From assembly GCA_934525625.1 (NCBI GenBank), contig CAKSZL010000005.1, forward strand, positions 1 to 64,000: 64,000 nucleotides of DNA, written 5' to 3'. The stretch's first letter is position 1. Each line of letters begins with the position of its first letter. The translations under genes and the position numbers were made by a program. Shown here piece by piece: positions 41,355 to 49,860 of the stretch. Below the pieces are notes generated by a model. The model was not told the origin of the DNA and ran no database searches. It worked only from the letters and a program-made list of their open reading frames with translations. The DNA is from an uncultured Burkholderiaceae bacterium (GTDB lineage: Bacteria; Pseudomonadota; Gammaproteobacteria; Burkholderiales; Burkholderiaceae_B).

Positions 41355-42941
41355 TCAAGGCTTGTCCATGCCGTGGTCATGCAAAATCATTCGGGCCGCG
41401 TGCTCGCCTATCATGATGCTGGGCGCATTCGTATTGCCCGAGACGATGGTCGGCATGATGGAAGCGTCCGCCACGCGCAGGCCTTGCAAGCCATGCACGC
41501 GCAGGCGCGCATCGACGACGGCATCCTGAGACGGCCCCATCGCGCACGTGCCCACCGGGTGATAAATGCTGACGGATTTTTGCCGTATCCAATCGTCGAG
41601 CTGCTCGTCCGTGGCAACCGACGCCGCCGGTTCGTAAGGCGCGCTGATGTAGCGGCTTAGCGGTTCCGTGGCGGCGATCTCGCGCACGCGTTTTACCTGC
41701 TCCAGCACTACGCCGCGGTCTTCGGGCGCCGACAAATAGCCGGCTTCTATTTTGGGCGCCGCCGCGGGATCGGCGCTGCGTAAAGAGATGCGCCCCCGGC
41801 TGGCCGGCCGTAGCAGGCAAACTGCCAACGTAATGCCGGGAAAGCGATGCGGTCCTTGATCGGGGCGGTCGAAACTCGTCAGCGCCAGGTGGATCTGGGC
41901 ATCGGGCCAGCCTTCGGGCGCGGCCGAACTGCCAAAGAATGCACCGGCGCGGAAAATGCCCGAGGCAATCGCGCCTTCACGCTTGAACACGTAGCGCAAG
42001 CCTTCGCGCAATTGCTTGAATTTGGAGTGGGCGATGCCGTTCAGCGTTTCCACGCCGTCGCAGCGGAACATCAAGCGGATGTTCAGGTGGTCTTGCAGGT
42101 TCTCACCCACGCCGGGCAGCTCGTGCATCATGGCGATGCCGTGCTCCCGCAACAGCTTGGCCGGCCCGACGCCGGAGAGCTGCAGAATCTGCGGCGACTG
42201 GATGGCGCCCGCGCTGAGAATGATTTCCTTTCCGGCCAGCGCCTGGCGCTCCTGGCCGTGCTGGCGATAGCTGACGCCCGCCGCGCGCTTGCCTTCGAAC
42301 AGCACTTTGGCGACGAGGCATTCGGTATGTATCGTCAGGTTGGGCCGTCCGCGGGCCGGATCCAGATAGCCGCGCGCCGTGCTGTCGCGCCGGCCGCGCC
42401 GGGTGTTGATTCTGAAGTAGCCCGCGCCAGTGTTGTCGCCGGTGTTGAAGTCCTCGGTGCGCCGGATACCATGCTTGCCGGCGGCCTCGATGAAGGCGTC
42501 GGATAAACCGTCGCGCGGCAGTTCGGAAACGTGCAAGGCGCCGCCGCCCTCGCCGTAGGCCCGCTCGAACGAAGGCAGTACGTCGTGCCAGCCCCAGCCG
42601 GGGTTGCCCAGCGCTTCCCACTGGTCGTAGTCTTTGCGGTGCCCGCGAAAATACAGCATGCCATTGATCAGGCTGGAGCCCCCCAGGCCCTTGCCGCGCG
42701 GCCAGGGTATGCGGCGACCGGCCAGCCCGGGTTCGGGCTCGGTCTGGAAACACCAGTCGTAGCGCGGGTTGCCCACCGTCTTGAAGACGCCTATGGGCCA
42801 ATCCACCCAATGGGATGCGGCCGGCTGCCCCGCTTCCAGCAGCAGCACCGACACCCTGGGGTTCTCGCTCAGCCGCGCCGCCAGCGCCGCGCCCGCCGAA
42901 CCCGCTCCCACCACGATGAAGTCAAAGCGATCCTGAGCCAT
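41355..42941 (-). CDS. GMC-family FAD-dependent alcohol oxidoreductase (choline dehydrogenase-like)
   Basis: A 528-residue GMC oxidoreductase. N-terminal FAD motif FIVVGAGSAGAALAARLSE, GMC signature 1 around GKGLGGSSLINGMLYFRGH, signature 2 ILSAGAIQSPQILQLSGVG, and the catalytic His region SIYHPVGTCAMG with the second catalytic position in SGNTNAPSIMIGEHAA (Asn in place of a second His). It oxidises an alcohol to an aldehyde. An aldehyde dehydrogenase gene lies 93 bp upstream in the same direction, suggesting two-step alcohol-to-acid oxidation. Confidence 0.9.
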   Translation of the reverse strand: MAQDRFDFIVVGAGSAGAALAARLSENPRVSVLLLEAGQPAASHWVDWPIGVFKTVGNPRYDWCFQTEPEPGLAGRRIPWPRGKGLGGSSLINGMLYFRGHRKDYDQWEALGNPGWGWHDVLPSFERAYGEGGGALHVSELPRDGLSDAFIEAAGKHGIRRTEDFNTGDNTGAGYFRINTRRGRRDSTARGYLDPARGRPNLTIHTECLVAKVLFEGKRAAGVSYRQHGQERQALAGKEIILSAGAIQSPQILQLSGVGPAKLLREHGIAMMHELPGVGENLQDHLNIRLMFRCDGVETLNGIAHSKFKQLREGLRYVFKREGAIASGIFRAGAFFGSSAAPEGWPDAQIHLALTSFDRPDQGPHRFPGITLAVCLLRPASRGRISLRSADPAAAPKIEAGYLSAPEDRGVVLEQVKRVREIAATEPLSRYISAPYEPAASVATDEQLDDWIRQKSVSIYHPVGTCAMGPSQDAVVDARLRVHGLQGLRVADASIMPTIVSGNTNAPSIMIGEHAARMILHDHGMDKP

Positions 42942-43034
42942 TTACGTTTATCCCAAACTATGTCTTGCCTTGCCTGTCTGCTTTCGCCCAGCGCGACAAC
43001 GGCCGGCTTGTCGCCGGACGCCCGCCCTCGCGCA

Positions 43035-44525
43035 TCAAGGTTCGATGCGTATCCAGGCCGTCTTGCGTTTCTGGTATTTTTCGATCGCGTCCAACGAGCG
43101 GTCGAAGCCGTTGCCCGACTGCTTGCGCCCGGCCAGCGGCGCGGTAATGTCGGCGCCGCCGTAGCAATTGACGTGCACCACGCCGGCCTGAAAGCGCCTG
43201 ACCATGCGGTGCGCCCTGCCGATGTTCTGGGTCCACACGCCCGAGGCCAGGCCGTAGGGGGTGTCGTTGGCCAGCCGCACGGCTTCGTCCTCGTCGCGGA
43301 AACGCTGCACCGACAGCACCGGGCCGAACACTTCCTCGCGCACCACCGGGCTGTCCTGCGACGCCGCTTCGATGACTGTGGGCTCGAAGAAGAAGCCCTC
43401 GCGCTGCAAGCGCGCGCCGCCCGCCACGATGCGGTCGCCCGCCTGCACGGCGTGCTCGACGAAGCCCTGGTTTTTCTCCAGCTGCACGGCGGTGCCGATG
43501 GCCCCGGCCTGGCTGGACAGGCTGAGCGGGTCGCCCACCACCGTAGCCTTGGCCTGCTTCGCGATCTCGGCCAGGAACTCGTCGTAGATGCCGTCCTGCA
43601 CCAGCAGGCGGCTGCCCGCCACGCAGACCTGGCCCGAGTTGGCGAAGATGCCGCGCGCCGATTGGCGCGCCACGTCGGCCAGGTCGCCGCAGTCGGCGAA
43701 TACCACGTTGGGCGACTTGCCGCCCAATTCCAGATGCACCGGCTTGAAGTTGGAGTCGGCCGCATAGCGCAGCAGATGGCGGCCCACCGCGCCGGAGCCG
43801 GTAAAGGTCAGGACGTCTACGTCGTGGCTCAGGCCGATGGCGCGCCCGGCGGTAGGCCCCTGCCCCGTCACGACGTTGAACACGCCGGGCGGAACGCCGG
43901 CCTCGACGGCCAGCTCGGCCAGGCGCAGCAGCGTCAGCGAAGCATGCTCCGAAGGCTTGAGCACGACCGAATTGCCCGCCGCCAATGCCGGAGCCACTTT
44001 CCAGGCGCCTATCATCAGCGGGAAATTCCACGGCACGATGGCGCCGACCACGCCGGCCGGCTCGCGGTGTATGAGACTGAGTATGGCCGACGGCGTAGGC
44101 GTGATGTCGCCATGGATTTTGTCCAGCGCTTCGGCATAGAAGCGGAAGGTCGCCGCCGCGCTGCCCGGCTCGGCGCCGTAGGCCATGTTGATCTCGGTGC
44201 CGTTGTCACGCACGCCCAGCACGGCCAGTTCCAGCGCATGGCGCTCTATCAGCCCAGCCAGGCGGAACAGCGCCGCCTTGCGCTGGGCCGGCGCCATGCG
44301 CGACCATGCGCCGCCGTCAAAGCTGGCGCGCGCGGCGCGGATGGCAAGCAGCACGTCGGCCTCCGAGCTGTCGACGATGGTGGTGAACGCGCGGCCCGTG
44401 CCGGGGCTCACCACTTCTATCTCGCCCCCGCCCTGGCTCTCGCGCCAATCGCCGTTTATGAAGTTGCGTCCGCGCGCCACGGGCGCGTTGCGCAGCGCGT
44501 CGATTTCATGTTGTTCCAGTGCCAT
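43035..44525 (-). CDS. NAD(P)-dependent aldehyde dehydrogenase
   Basis: A 496-residue class 3-like ALDH starting at 44525 (MALEQHEIDALR). Motifs: VPWNFPLMIGAWKVAPAL, LTFTGSGAVGRHLL, catalytic Glu in HLELGGKSPNVVF and catalytic Cys in IFANSGQVCVAGSR, then VFGPVLSV. It would oxidise the aldehyde made by the neighbouring GMC or VAO-type enzyme to a carboxylic acid. The substrate cannot be specified. Confidence 0.9.
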   Translation of the reverse strand: MALEQHEIDALRNAPVARGRNFINGDWRESQGGGEIEVVSPGTGRAFTTIVDSSEADVLLAIRAARASFDGGAWSRMAPAQRKAALFRLAGLIERHALELAVLGVRDNGTEINMAYGAEPGSAAATFRFYAEALDKIHGDITPTPSAILSLIHREPAGVVGAIVPWNFPLMIGAWKVAPALAAGNSVVLKPSEHASLTLLRLAELAVEAGVPPGVFNVVTGQGPTAGRAIGLSHDVDVLTFTGSGAVGRHLLRYAADSNFKPVHLELGGKSPNVVFADCGDLADVARQSARGIFANSGQVCVAGSRLLVQDGIYDEFLAEIAKQAKATVVGDPLSLSSQAGAIGTAVQLEKNQGFVEHAVQAGDRIVAGGARLQREGFFFEPTVIEAASQDSPVVREEVFGPVLSVQRFRDEDEAVRLANDTPYGLASGVWTQNIGRAHRMVRRFQAGVVHVNCYGGADITAPLAGRKQSGNGFDRSLDAIEKYQKRKTAWIRIEP

Positions 44526-44612
44526 CGTCTTCCTCTTGCCTCGTCCTCTTTCATGGGAACTTCGTATCGCCGGCGGCCGGCGCATCGCGCCGCCGCGCCG
44601 GCCAAGCGCACA

Positions 44613-46139
44613 TCAAGCCATGCCGTACTTGCCCGGAGCGATCACGCCGTTGGGGTCCAGCGCCTGCTTGATGGCGCGGCACGCCTCGTTCAGCTCGCTC
44701 ATGCGCTGGTCGTGATGGAAGCCCTGGTACAAGGTCGGCGCGCGCCCCACGAACACGCCGTGCGCGGCGTAGAACTCCGCCAGTTGGCGGTAGCAAGCGT
44801 CGGCGCGCTGGGCTTCGTCCGCGTCCTCGCGGTTGTAGATCAGCGAGTGGATGCCGCGTGCAAAACGCGGGCCGCACACGTTGGAGAGCATGTATTCCAG
44901 GCCATTGGACTCGCAGATGCGGCGCGCCTCGCGCTGGAACTGCGCCGCCATGTCGCCCAGCATCGGCAGGCCGGTGGACAGCCAGATGATGCCGCCGCCG
45001 GGCCGCCAGCTCAGCATCTTCAATTCGTTGTTCGTCGGCACGCCCGTGTTCGAGCTGATGGCGATGTGCAGGGGGCCGATCTCTTCCGCCTCTTCCAGCG
45101 GTATCCAGCGGCCCGCGCCGGAGGCCGTGAAGTGGCGCCGCAAGCGTTCGATATTGGGCGCCAGCGCCGCCTTGTTCGCGCCGTAGAACGCGCCCGACAC
45201 CGTCCATGCGCCTATGCCGTGCTTGCGCCGCAAGGCGCGCCGGCCCTCGTCGGACAAAGTCTTTTTGCCCGAGCCGGCGGCGTATTCGGGATTCGTTTCA
45301 CCCGAGGACAGCAGGTACAACTCGTTGTTCGCGCGTATCAGCGTGGGCACGAAGTTGGACTGCTTGAGCGGGCGGATGAGGTCGATGATCTCGCCCAGGC
45401 TGTCGTCTTCCTCGAAGGTGAAGAAGAATGGCTCGATGTGCGGCGGCCGGGGCATCAGCCACACGCCCATGCGCGTGACGATGCCGAAGTTGGACTGCGA
45501 GAACAGGCCGTCCAGGAAGGGGCCGAAGCTGTACTTGGAGACGTGCCAGTTGGGATGCTCGTCGCCCTTCAATGCGCCGTCGCCGGTACGGATGACGTCG
45601 CCGTTGCCCAGCACGATCTCCAGGCCGCAGCTCATGCCGAAGTGGTCGGCGTAAGCGCCGCAGCCGCCGCCCTTGTCCAGCGCGTTGGCCAGCACGCTGC
45701 CCTGCACCGGGCCGGCGGTGGGCGACATCATCAGCTTGCTGTCGCGGTTGCGCAGCTCGTCGTACAAGGCCTGGAAGCTGACGCCGGGCTCGATCACGCA
45801 ATAGCCCAGCTTCTCGTTGACTTCCAGAATCTTGTTCATGCGCCGGCCCAGGTCGACCACGACCTGGCCGGGCCGTACCGGCGAGCGCGTGCCCAGGCCG
45901 ATGTTCTGCCCGTTGCTGATGGGAAACAGCGGCACCTTGAAGCGGTTGGCCAGGCGCACCATCGTCTGCACCGCCTGCGTCGAATCGGGGTACACCACCG
46001 CGCCGGGCTTGGTGTCGGGGGCCGGCAGCGTGTGCTCGCCGTAGCGGTCTATGACCTCCTGGCTCAGCGAAACGGACTCGGGGCCCAGTTCATCGGCGAC
46101 TGCCTGCGCAAAGGCTACGATGGAATCATGATCAGACAT
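44613..46139 (-). CDS. FAD-linked oxidase of the VAO/p-cresol methylhydroxylase family
   Basis: A 508-residue flavoprotein with the VAO/PCMH N-terminal FAD domain (VVYPDSTQAVQTMVRLANR, FPISNGQNIGLGTRSP, VVDLGRRMNKILEVNE, GPVQGSVLANALDKGGG) and the C-terminal cap ending DPNGVIAPGKYGMA. Members oxidise 4-alkylphenols or 4-hydroxybenzyl alcohols; electron acceptors vary. No PCMH cytochrome subunit is nearby. Instead a GlcF-like Fe-S protein gene precedes it by 21 bp, so electrons probably leave through that partner. Confidence 0.87.
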   Translation of the reverse strand: MSDHDSIVAFAQAVADELGPESVSLSQEVIDRYGEHTLPAPDTKPGAVVYPDSTQAVQTMVRLANRFKVPLFPISNGQNIGLGTRSPVRPGQVVVDLGRRMNKILEVNEKLGYCVIEPGVSFQALYDELRNRDSKLMMSPTAGPVQGSVLANALDKGGGCGAYADHFGMSCGLEIVLGNGDVIRTGDGALKGDEHPNWHVSKYSFGPFLDGLFSQSNFGIVTRMGVWLMPRPPHIEPFFFTFEEDDSLGEIIDLIRPLKQSNFVPTLIRANNELYLLSSGETNPEYAAGSGKKTLSDEGRRALRRKHGIGAWTVSGAFYGANKAALAPNIERLRRHFTASGAGRWIPLEEAEEIGPLHIAISSNTGVPTNNELKMLSWRPGGGIIWLSTGLPMLGDMAAQFQREARRICESNGLEYMLSNVCGPRFARGIHSLIYNREDADEAQRADACYRQLAEFYAAHGVFVGRAPTLYQGFHHDQRMSELNEACRAIKQALDPNGVIAPGKYGMA

Positions 46140-46160
46140 TGTTTTTCCTAGAAATCAAAC

Positions 46161-47606
46161 TCACCAGAAAGCTTCTTCCGACTCCTGCGCGGGCGCGGCG
46201 GCCTCGAACGCAGGTTCGGGTTCGGGCAGCGCGCGCGGCTGGAAACCCTCCAGCCCGCGCGGCGGCGGCCCGCCTGTGGCCCAGTCCAGCAACTGCACGG
46301 TGTGCGCCACCGGAACCGGCGTGAAACGGGAAATCTGCACCAGACAGCCCAGGTTGCCCGCGGCGATGACGTCCGGGTCGCCGATGGAAGCGTTGTCCGC
46401 CTTGCGTTTGCCCAGGCGCGCCGAGATCTCGGGCTGCAGAATGTTGTAGACGCCGGCCGAACCGCAGCACAGATGCGCCTCGGCGATGTTGCGCTGGTCG
46501 AAATTCAGTTGCTTGAACAATTGCCGGGGCTGGCGCGTCAGCTTCAGGCCGTGCGTCATCGAACAGGCGTCGTGGTACGACACGCGCGCGCCGTTGGCCG
46601 CGCCGGTGGCGGGCAGGTCGAGTTCCAGCGCAAATACGCAGATGTCGTGCGTGGCCGCCTTCACTCGTTCAGCCTCTGCGCGCAGTTCGGGGTTGTCCGC
46701 CAGCACTTCATCGAAATGCTGGATCACGGAATTGCAGCCCGACGTGGTCGTCACCACCGCTTCGATCTCGCCGGCGGCCAGCATGCGCGACACCTCGCGC
46801 ACGAGGCCGGCGCTTTTCTTCGCGCCCGCGCTGCGCTTGCCCATGTGCAGCTCCAGCGCGCCGCAACACTGGCCCTTGTCCAGTTCGATGACGCTTATGC
46901 CGGCGCGCGCCAGCAGGCGCAGCGCGGCCGCATTGATTTCGCCGCCCAGCACCGACTGCACGCAGCCGTTCAGCAGGCCGACGCGCCGGGCGGTCTTGGG
47001 GGGATTCGTTCCTGTTTCATCGGCTGCCGGCGCACCTGCGCGCGCCATAGCGCCATGCGCCTTGCCGTCGGCCGAGCCTTCTTGCGTGGCCGCCTCGGAG
47101 AGTTCCCCGCCCTCGCGTGTACGTAAGGCGGCAACCGCCGGCGCCCGAGACAAAGCCGCCAAGGCGCCCACGGGCCCCGGCATGTTCGCCATGTTCTTGG
47201 GCATCAGCCGCGCCAGGCTGTTGGCCATGCTCAGCAAACCGGGCGTCGTCAGCGTCTTGGCCAGCACCGTGCGGAACACGCGCTGCGTCCAGGGCCGGGC
47301 GCCGCTGGCCTCGATGTACTCGCGCGCGCCGTCGATGATCTCCCGATACGGCACGTTGGCCGCGCAAGTCGTTTCACAGGACAGGCAAGACAGGCAGCGA
47401 TCCAGATGCAGAATCGTCTCCTCCTTGGGCTTGCCGCCGGCCGCCAGCATCTCCTTGGCCAGCGCAATGCGGCCGCGGGGCGAGTCGTTCTCCTCGGCAT
47501 CCAGCACGTAGGTCGGGCACACCGCCGTGCAAAAACCGAAGTGCACGCATTTGTCTATGGCGGCGCCTACGGCTTTTTCGCGGTGAATGGTGATGGTTTT
47601 CGGCAT
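46161..47606 (-). CDS. GlcF-like iron-sulfur oxidoreductase subunit
   Basis: A 481-residue protein starting MPKTITIHREKA at 47606. Two 4Fe-4S sites, CVHFGFCTAVCPTY and CLSCLSCETTCAAN, are followed by two CCG domains (KGQCCGALELHMGK and HLCCGSAGVYN, each with an upstream SGC or HDAC). This is the layout of the glycolate oxidase Fe-S subunit. A 40-residue low-complexity insert (about 185-225, Gly/Ala/Glu-rich) separates the halves. Next to a VAO-type flavoprotein it likely carries electrons to the membrane. It may instead serve a lactate/glycolate-type oxidation. Confidence 0.88.
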   Translation of the reverse strand: MPKTITIHREKAVGAAIDKCVHFGFCTAVCPTYVLDAEENDSPRGRIALAKEMLAAGGKPKEETILHLDRCLSCLSCETTCAANVPYREIIDGAREYIEASGARPWTQRVFRTVLAKTLTTPGLLSMANSLARLMPKNMANMPGPVGALAALSRAPAVAALRTREGGELSEAATQEGSADGKAHGAMARAGAPAADETGTNPPKTARRVGLLNGCVQSVLGGEINAAALRLLARAGISVIELDKGQCCGALELHMGKRSAGAKKSAGLVREVSRMLAAGEIEAVVTTTSGCNSVIQHFDEVLADNPELRAEAERVKAATHDICVFALELDLPATGAANGARVSYHDACSMTHGLKLTRQPRQLFKQLNFDQRNIAEAHLCCGSAGVYNILQPEISARLGKRKADNASIGDPDVIAAGNLGCLVQISRFTPVPVAHTVQLLDWATGGPPPRGLEGFQPRALPEPEPAFEAAAPAQESEEAFW

Positions 47607-47624
47607 AGTGATCCGTAGCAATCC

Positions 47625-47655
47625 GTACACCCGCCCTTGGGAAAAGCGGGTGTAC
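47625..47655. promoter_or_regulatory. Perfect 10-bp inverted repeat upstream of GlcF-like gene
   Basis: GTACACCCGC and GCGGGTGTAC at 47625-47634 and 47646-47655 with an 11-nt spacer, only 19 bp before the GlcF-like start. It is an operator candidate or an mRNA hairpin separating the binding-protein gene from the oxidoreductase genes. No U tract follows. Confidence 0.5.
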
Positions 47656-47732
47656 AGATTCTATGGATCGCGCCGCCTGGCCGCAGTGCTGAAAGTGACA
47701 GGCGAGTTTGCCTAGCGTGCCAGGGGGGAGGG

Positions 47733-48878
47733 TCAAGGCTTCACGAAGCGCCACTGCCCGTCCTTGACTTCGATAAGAACGCGCCCGCGCTCATCCAGCC
47801 CGATGTGATCGCTGGGGCCCATGTTGTACACCCCGTTCACGCCCACCAGGTCGCGGGTGCGTTCCAGCTTGTCGCGCAGCGCGGCGCGAAACTCGGGGGT
47901 GCCGGGGCGGGCCTTCTCCAGCGCCGCCGGAATGGCGTTCTGAAGCAGCAGCCAGGCGTCCCAGGTGGAGCCGGCGAAGGTCGAGCGCGAGCCTGCCCCG
48001 TACTTGTTCTCGTAAGCCGTGTTTAACTCCACCCCCACTTTTTTGCTGAGTATGTCGTCCGGTAGCTGATCGGCCACCAGCACCGGCCCCACGGGAATGA
48101 GGGCGCCTTCGACGTTCTTGCCGCCTACCCGCAGGAAATCCTTGCTGGTCACGCCATGCGATTGATAAATAGGCCCCTTGTAGCCTCTTTCGCGCAATTG
48201 CGCCTGGGGCAAAGCAGCCGGTGCGCCCGACGAGCCGATGAAAACAACGTCCGGCTTGGCGGCGACGATTTTCAGCACCTGGGCCGTGACGCTGCTGTCC
48301 GTGCGCTGGTAGCGCTCGTTGGAAACGATTTCCAGGCCGGCTTTGTCCGCGTATTTCTTCAACTGGTTGTAGGCGGTGTCGCCCCAGCTGTCGGCAAAGC
48401 CGATGAAGCCCACCGTTTTTACCTTGCGTTCCTCCATGTCCTGCACGATGCGCGCGATCATCAGCCCGGCGTCTTGCACCGACTGGAAGATCCATTCGGC
48501 CTTGTCCGCATTGGCGGGCGACAAGTACGGCGCTATCACGATCATCGGCGTCTTGTTCTCGTTGGCCACGACCGCCATGGCCGCCGCGGCCGGCACGGCG
48601 TTGGGCCCGATGACGGCGTCGACTTTGTTTTCGCTGATCAGCTTGCGGATGTTCCTGACCGCGACGGTGGGGTCGGTGGCGTCGTCCAGAAAGACGTAAT
48701 TCACCTTTTCGCCCCCAAGCTGCGCGGGCATCAGCGCCACCGCACGCTCGATATCCGTGCCCAGCGCCGCCCCCGGCCCCGTGGCCGAAGCCACGATGCC
48801 TATATTGACGTCCGCCTGGGCGAATTGCGTAACGACGGCGCAAAATGCAAATGCCAAATACTTGCTGTATGTCTTCAT
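47733..48878 (-). CDS. Orphan LIV-type periplasmic binding protein
   Basis: A 381-residue precursor starting at 48878 (MKTYSKYLAFAF), signal peptide cleaved after TQFAQA. The mature part begins DVNIGIVASATGPGAALG with VNYVFLDDATDPTVAV and NKTPMIVIAPYLSP. No permease or ATPase gene adjoins it, so it may share one of the three systems in the window. It lies between the mhp-like genes and the GlcF-like gene, probably in one transcript. Confidence 0.88.
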   Translation of the reverse strand: MKTYSKYLAFAFCAVVTQFAQADVNIGIVASATGPGAALGTDIERAVALMPAQLGGEKVNYVFLDDATDPTVAVRNIRKLISENKVDAVIGPNAVPAAAAMAVVANENKTPMIVIAPYLSPANADKAEWIFQSVQDAGLMIARIVQDMEERKVKTVGFIGFADSWGDTAYNQLKKYADKAGLEIVSNERYQRTDSSVTAQVLKIVAAKPDVVFIGSSGAPAALPQAQLRERGYKGPIYQSHGVTSKDFLRVGGKNVEGALIPVGPVLVADQLPDDILSKKVGVELNTAYENKYGAGSRSTFAGSTWDAWLLLQNAIPAALEKARPGTPEFRAALRDKLERTRDLVGVNGVYNMGPSDHIGLDERGRVLIEVKDGQWRFVKP

Positions 48879-48909
48879 GGTTTGTCTCCTGGATTTGTTT
48901 ATGTATGCA

Positions 48910-49860
48910 TCAACGACATGCCGTGCCTTGCAGCGTGGCAAAGCCGGCTATCCATTCGGGAATGGCCCGGTAGTACTCCTGGCGTGCGCGGTACTGTCCC
49001 CGCGTTCCGGCGGACATGGCCGCGTTGGCCGCTATCCATGTCTTGACTTCATGCCCCGAGTCGCCGGCCCGCGCGCTGATGTCCGCATTCGACAAGGCAT
49101 CGAGTGCGGCGATGTCCCCGCGCGCCAGCGTTTCGAGAAAATCGTTGTCCCATACGGGGTTAATGGGCGTCAGATTCGCCTCGCCCGAGGCATATAGCTT
49201 TGCGGCCTGCAACGTGCGCGCTTCGCGTTCGTTGCGCTGATCCGGCGTGACGTTGCGCCCGTCTATCAGCCGCTCCGCCACCTCCGGCGGTGCGGTCGCC
49301 AAGGTGGGCACCGGCGGGTTGTGGGACAGCCCGCCCGAGCCCAGGAACACGACGCGCCGGTTCAGCGTGGCGGCAAACCGGCCGATGGCCTCGCCCAGCA
49401 TCCGCGCCCGATGCATCGATGGCAGCGGCGGCGCCACCGAATTGATGAACACCGGCACGACGGGGTAGCGGTCCAGCGCCCCCGTCAGAAGCTGCAGCGG
49501 CTGGGCGAAGCCGTGGTCCACCCGCATGCGGTGCGAAAGCGCGCAGTCCACGCCCTGCGCCAGCACGGATTCCGCGCAACTGACGGCTACGTCGGCGGGC
49601 ACGTCCAGAAACCCTTTCGGACACTCGTAGTCTCCGATGGACCAGGCGTTCGCGCCTATGCAAAACGGCGGCATCAAGTCGTAGAAAAAGCCGTTGAAAT
49701 GATCCGGCGCGAACAGGAAGATGAGGTCCGGCTCGAATTCGAGCAGCGACGCCCGCAGACGCGCAATGGCGCCCTCCACCTCCTGCTCGATGCCGTGGCC
49801 CGGGTCCAGGCGCCCCATCAGGGGCGTATGCGATAGGCACTGAAGCAGCATGGGGCTCAT
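48910..49860 (-). CDS. mhpB: 2,3-dihydroxyphenylpropionate 1,2-dioxygenase (MhpB)
   Basis: A 316-residue class III (LigB-type) extradiol dioxygenase matching E. coli MhpB throughout: LQCLSHTPLMG, APDHFNGFFYDLMPPFCIG, catalytic His in RVDHGFAQPL, VVFLGSGGLSHNPPVP, WDNDFL and HEVKTWIAA. The start at 49860 forms an ATGA overlap with mhpA. It cleaves 2,3-dihydroxyphenylpropionate or the cinnamate analogue between C1 and C2 using Fe(II). It is unrelated in fold to the extradiol enzyme at 4049, so the window has two independent ring-cleavage routes. Confidence 0.92.
   Translation of the reverse strand: MSPMLLQCLSHTPLMGRLDPGHGIEQEVEGAIARLRASLLEFEPDLIFLFAPDHFNGFFYDLMPPFCIGANAWSIGDYECPKGFLDVPADVAVSCAESVLAQGVDCALSHRMRVDHGFAQPLQLLTGALDRYPVVPVFINSVAPPLPSMHRARMLGEAIGRFAATLNRRVVFLGSGGLSHNPPVPTLATAPPEVAERLIDGRNVTPDQRNEREARTLQAAKLYASGEANLTPINPVWDNDFLETLARGDIAALDALSNADISARAGDSGHEVKTWIAANAAMSAGTRGQYRARQEYYRAIPEWIAGFATLQGTACR

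Noticed and set aside
42531..46151. 1206-residue open frame on the plus strand
   Set aside because: It lies opposite three well-supported enzymes (GMC oxidoreductase, ALDH, VAO-type protein), has His/Arg/Ala/Gly-rich composition and no recognisable motif; a GC-driven antisense shadow.
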